A stretch of 64,000 nucleotides of DNA from Aphelenchoides besseyi (taxonomy: Eukaryota > Nematoda > Chromadorea > Rhabditida > Aphelenchoididae), in the NCBI GenBank assembly GCA_024699855.1, contig JAMPIQ010000003.1, positions 4,340,001-4,404,000 on the forward strand, in the 5' to 3' direction. Below are positions 60,668-64,000 of the stretch, one piece after another (positions within the stretch are counted from its first letter, which is position 1; each line of letters starts with the position of its first letter). Made by a program: the position numbers and the translations under genes. Below the pieces are notes generated by a model. It ran no database searches and was not told the origin of the DNA. It worked only from the letters and a program-made list of their open reading frames with translations.

Positions 60668-61061
60668 ATATTACCTCACTGTCATTGATGATCTTTGTAA
60701 TTGTTTCCAATCACACTTCTAATCAAACGGGTTCCATCAAACAATAAACATTTGAATTTGATTAGATTTCTATTAAGAGAAAGAGCTTAGAAACACTAAT
60801 GAATCGACAACAACTTTAAGGTTTGTGTTGTATGTACGATAACCTTGTAAAACATCATCAATTGAATCTCGTTAGTCAATTGAATGCATTCAAAGGCGCT
60901 GTTCAAACGCTAAAAATCAACAAAAGATAACGTTATAAACACTAGGACTGATCTTAACATGAAATCTTTTTGTTGGCTTACATAAAAGTAATTTATTTTC
61001 CAATATAATTTATAACACAAAACAACTAAATGTAACAACTAAGTAATGGATCTGAAAGCAT
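60668..61061. other. Convergent 3' regions
   Basis: About 390 bp between the convergent Ig and GST kappa genes. AATAAA occurs at about 60742 (Ig gene). AT-rich, no other feature. Confidence 0.45.
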
Positions 61062-61981
61062 TCACACGGGAAGTGCATCTGTTCGGTCAAACAGATGATT
61101 GAACGATCGTAGACCGTAGAATGTGCTCTGGGCGGCTGGTAACTCCAATTGTTTTGCAATTAATGGCCATGAATCCATGCCAATAAACTTCTTCACCGAT
61201 TCGTCTTTCTTGTGCACAACGACAAACGGAACAGCGTAACCCTAAATGTCAACGTTCACAAACGAGTTATTGAAAAAGCTTACTCCATGTTGCACGACTT
61301 CAGATTCCGCACTTTTCAATTTGGTTTCCGTTTGCACATCGGGAACTGCAGAGATGGAGTTTGGCGGAAGAGCAAGTTCACGTAGAATCTAAAGGAAAAA
61401 CCAGGGCGTGTTTCTGGCTTAGTATTTGATTACCGTTTCAAAGTCTTCATCTCGATGTACTTCTCCTTGCTGAACCCACAGACGTCGCCATAAGAATCGT
61501 GAGGCCTCTTTCAATCGATTCGGATGTTCGGTTTGAAGTCGCGTCAAGAAATGTTGAGCCGGAACTGTTCCGGGTGTACTCAGTTTACGCTCTGCATCCT
61601 GATCGAGTGCTAATGTTCCACCTTTCACAACACTCGCATTTTAACAAACCTGTGGAACATGAAACGGCACACCATAGAGCTCTCGCAAACGATCCACTTC
61701 GTTGAAAACATACTGACGAATCGGCAGAACATAATAGGGATTTCGAGCTCCTACAAAACATCTGAAATGCTTCCTTCTATTCCGACACAACACTTACCAG
61801 TCAACGTATACAAAAGTGAAGCACGAACGGGAGTGAATTCGGTGCGAATGTTGAAACAACGTTCGACGGCAATCAGCTGCTAAAAACCGGAGAATTAGTC
61901 GTGAGGAGGTATTCCCGGCTTCACCTCGAACAATATCCACGACTGCAAGGAGCCAACATCGAAATAGAACTTAACTCGCAT
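61062..61981 (-). CDS. GSTK1: Glutathione S-transferase kappa (DsbA-like)
   Basis: Six exons on the minus strand. The start MRVKFYFDVGSLQSWILFE matches the first strand and active-site loop of kappa GSTs (a Ser is kept where SxYS-W is usual, so catalysis is plausible). Then QLIAVERCFNIRTEFTPVRA, LLYTLTG, YVFNEVDRLRELYGVPFHVP, TPGTVPAQHFLTRLQTEHPN, EASRFLWRRLWVQQGEVHRD, ESEVVQHGGYAVPFVVV and FIGMDSWPLIAKQLELP, all in the order of GSTK1. These are thioredoxin-fold mitochondrial and peroxisomal transferases that conjugate glutathione to electrophiles; the N-terminus has no obvious mitochondrial presequence. The C-terminus (FDRTDALPV) does not end in a canonical SKL peroxisomal signal. Confidence 0.88.
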
Positions 61982-62322
61982 TTCCGAACAGCAGCAACCA
62001 GAACTTTTTGGGGGAGAATCTTTTGTCACCAAACACACGAGTAGAGTTGGCGAGTTTCAACAGCAGGCGCTCGATTTTCTTTGCTTTCGAATCGACTGCT
62101 CAGTTTTTAATACGTTGATTTGAAGGTCTTTTGCTCGTTCCGTCATTTATATATTTTTTTCCATTCACTCGCGCCATTCATACGAACAAACTGATAAGTA
62201 CGAGAGAGAGCCGACGGTCGAATGCGCGCCGAATTCTTTCTGTTTACATTAAATTATTTTTTTCAGGGTTGTTAGACGATTGAAACGTTGGACTAAAACA
62301 TACAAGTGGACTCCGTGTTGTG

Positions 62323-63868
62323 ATGCTCGATGAGGATCTGAAGTCGACTAAATACAAAAAGTCCAGGAAAAGCATTGCGATTGATGTGAGGGCACTTTTT
62401 TCGAATTTATTTTCATTTTGATTTTCAGAAAATTGCACTACGAGAACCATCTAATGATTCCGAAGAAGACGAGATCGACGAGCCGGGACCGTCTACGTCG
62501 TCAAATTACCGATCCAGCGATCACGTGAACGGCGCAGAAGACGACGAGCCCACGGAAACAGTCGATCCGACCAAATTTCGAGAGTTGCTCGATGAGATAC
62601 GTCGTATGCTCGACCACGACTCCGTGTTCAATAGAATACGAAGCGAACTACTGGACGAGTTGGAGGATCTGATCCGTGAGCACAGCACAATAAATTCCAA
62701 TAAAAAAGCGACTCATCGACAGCGTTTCGAATTTTTCGAGCAGTTGGACGATCTAATTTCCACATTCTCCGACCTTGACGAAACGCACATCGGCGTTCTG
62801 CATCACAGCGCCTTGCAATTGGCCAAACATACACCGTTGGAAGTAAACGAAATGGACAAAGAACCGGAGTTTCTGATCGTTCCACCACAACAAGAAGACG
62901 CGTTTACTGAAGGTAACAAGCTCGTTTTTATTGTTTTTATTGCTTTTCAGAAGTTGAAGTTGTGCCTACACGAAAACCGCGAAAATCGAAGGTCATCGAC
63001 GACTGGACCAACTCGACCGCTTCGATGGCCAAAGTCGAAATGATAGAAAACGGAATGAATGTCGAGGTCTCAACAAGCGAACGAAATCCGATCGCACCAC
63101 TTGCTGACCATTCGCAGGAACATATGAACGGTGAAGTGAAGATCGTGAAAACCAATGGAGTTCATTTGAATTACGACAAATCAGTTAAAGCGGACGTTGA
63201 TGACGATGAAGAGAAGATGCTAGATACGGAAAAAGAAGGGGCGTGGAATTCCGATTATCCGCAAGAAGACGCTCATATGGAAGACGAAAAGTTGTTATCA
63301 CCGTTGCACGAGACTGCAGATGCCGATGAGAACATGAGTTCAGATTCTGACACAGCTTCTCGTGCATCACCGGTGAAGCCTCGACGTGAAGTCAAGAAAC
63401 CTCAGAAGAAGTCGGCGAATTCCAAAACCAATGGCGTTTCGAAGAACGGTAATGAGAAGACAACGAATCGAAAATCTTCGGGACGTGCGAACAAAGTTAA
63501 ACACAATGCGGACAGCGAGTACAAAAAGAAACGACGAGCAGCGGCGGTTGTTGCAACGGCTTCGGTCAGCGAATCGATTGGTCGTCCGGCAAGTCAACGC
63601 CGCAACACCGCAAGAAACGTTAGCAAGATCGAAGACGAGACACCGGCCGAACCGACTTATTGTATTTGTGAGCAGGTATCTTACGGCAACATGATTGGAT
63701 GTGATAATGACGAGTGCCTAATTGAATGGTAAGTGAAAAACAAGTGTATTTGATTAATCTCCTTTAAGGTTTCATTTCGATTGTGTGAAGCTAAAAGTCA
63801 AACCTCCCAAAGGTAAAAAGTGGTATTGTCCATCTTGTCGAGAAGCAATGAGCAGAAAAGGGCGTTAA
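62323..63868 (+). CDS. ING1/2-like PHD-finger protein (second ING family member)
   Basis: Four exons: 62323 to about 62388, about 62431-62912, about 62951-63728 and about 63769-63868. An acidic N-terminus ([19 protein letters not shown]) is followed by an ING-type helical region ([48 protein letters not shown]), a long acidic then basic linker ([24 protein letters not shown]; likely NLS), and a C-terminal PHD finger: [43 protein letters not shown]. The [10 protein letters not shown] sequence and W are the H3K4me3-reading aromatic/acidic set of ING1/2/4/5. Role by family: targets a histone deacetylase (Sin3/HDAC) or acetyltransferase complex to active promoters. The linker is longer than in human ING1/2. 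Confidence 0.88.
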
Positions 63869-63875
63869 CAACTCA

Positions 63876-64000
63876 TCAAAATAGTCCGAGATGCCTCGTC
63901 GGTCTACGCCTTTCATTTCGATCGCTAGTCAACACGCGTTTACGCTCCTCATCCGAATGTTGAGCTAATTGATTTACCTCCAAAACAGCCCTCAACTCAC
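63876..64000 (-). CDS. 3' end of a minus-strand gene (runs off the window)
   Basis: An open frame of 41 codons from position 64000 to TGA at 63878-63876 reads ELRAVLEVNQLAQHSDEERK then a basic tail ending RRPTRHLGLF. Composition is like an alpha-helical C-terminus, but the sequence is too short to assign. Its stop lies 7 bp from the ING stop on the opposite strand, similar to other convergent pairs here. It may be chance; a gene is inferred only from the intact frame. Confidence 0.4.
   Translation of the reverse strand, partial: ELRAVLEVNQLAQHSDEERKRVLTSDRNERRRPTRHLGLF

Overview
The window is eukaryotic nuclear DNA and almost certainly comes from a nematode. The reasons are: very short introns (mostly 40-60 nt) with T-rich ...TTTCAG acceptors; several start codons preceded within a few bases by an orphan 3' splice site, as expected for spliced-leader trans-splicing; close same-strand gene clusters; and nematode-type families (an SXP/RAL-2 secreted protein, a Str-superfamily chemoreceptor, a tandem pair of Cip/Kip CDK inhibitors as in Caenorhabditis). 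I cannot name the species. All gene models below were spliced by eye from the sequence; coordinates run from first to last coding base and include introns.

Layout. 0-8 kb: the 5' part of a Q/N-rich protein (minus), a coiled-coil protein with a TDP-43-like N-terminal domain (minus), a metallo-beta-lactamase-fold protein that has lost zinc ligands (plus) and a C2 (synaptotagmin-type) protein (plus). 9-16.6 kb: two Cip/Kip CDK inhibitor paralogues in tandem on the minus strand, followed upstream by a 4.4 kb gene-free stretch holding a dense cluster of E2F-type sites. 16.6-22.3 kb: an ionotropic glutamate receptor (plus) with an SXP/RAL-2 gene inside one intron on the other strand. 22.3-25.5 kb: a secreted TolB-like propeller protein and a chemoreceptor (both minus). 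26-29 kb: NDUFB8 followed by ING3. 30-35.6 kb: an SLC7-like transporter, ZRANB2 and a YIPF1/2 protein. 38-45 kb: a peptide-type GPCR, a nucleoside hydrolase, FAM50/XAP5 (minus), YJU2 and ribosomal protein eL33. 45-56 kb: a repeat-bearing membrane protein (minus), TTC39, PIGK with a second protein-coding gene filling one of its introns on the minus strand, and an RRM/F-box/LRR protein. 59-64 kb: a two-Ig membrane protein, GST kappa (minus), a second ING protein, and the 3' end of another minus-strand gene.

Same-strand runs with gaps of about 155-260 bp (NDUFB8-ING3; SLC7-ZRANB2-YIPF; YJU2-eL33; TTC39-PIGK-F-box) look like operons in which housekeeping genes are co-transcribed. Neural, chemosensory and cell-cycle genes sit alone with larger flanks. 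Splicing and chromatin factors are over-represented (FAM50, YJU2, ZRANB2, two ING proteins). The most unusual items are the E2F-site cluster upstream of the CDK inhibitor pair, the gene that fills a PIGK intron, and three unusual domain architectures: TDP-43-type NTD plus coiled coil, the degenerate MBL fold, and RRM plus F-box plus LRR.
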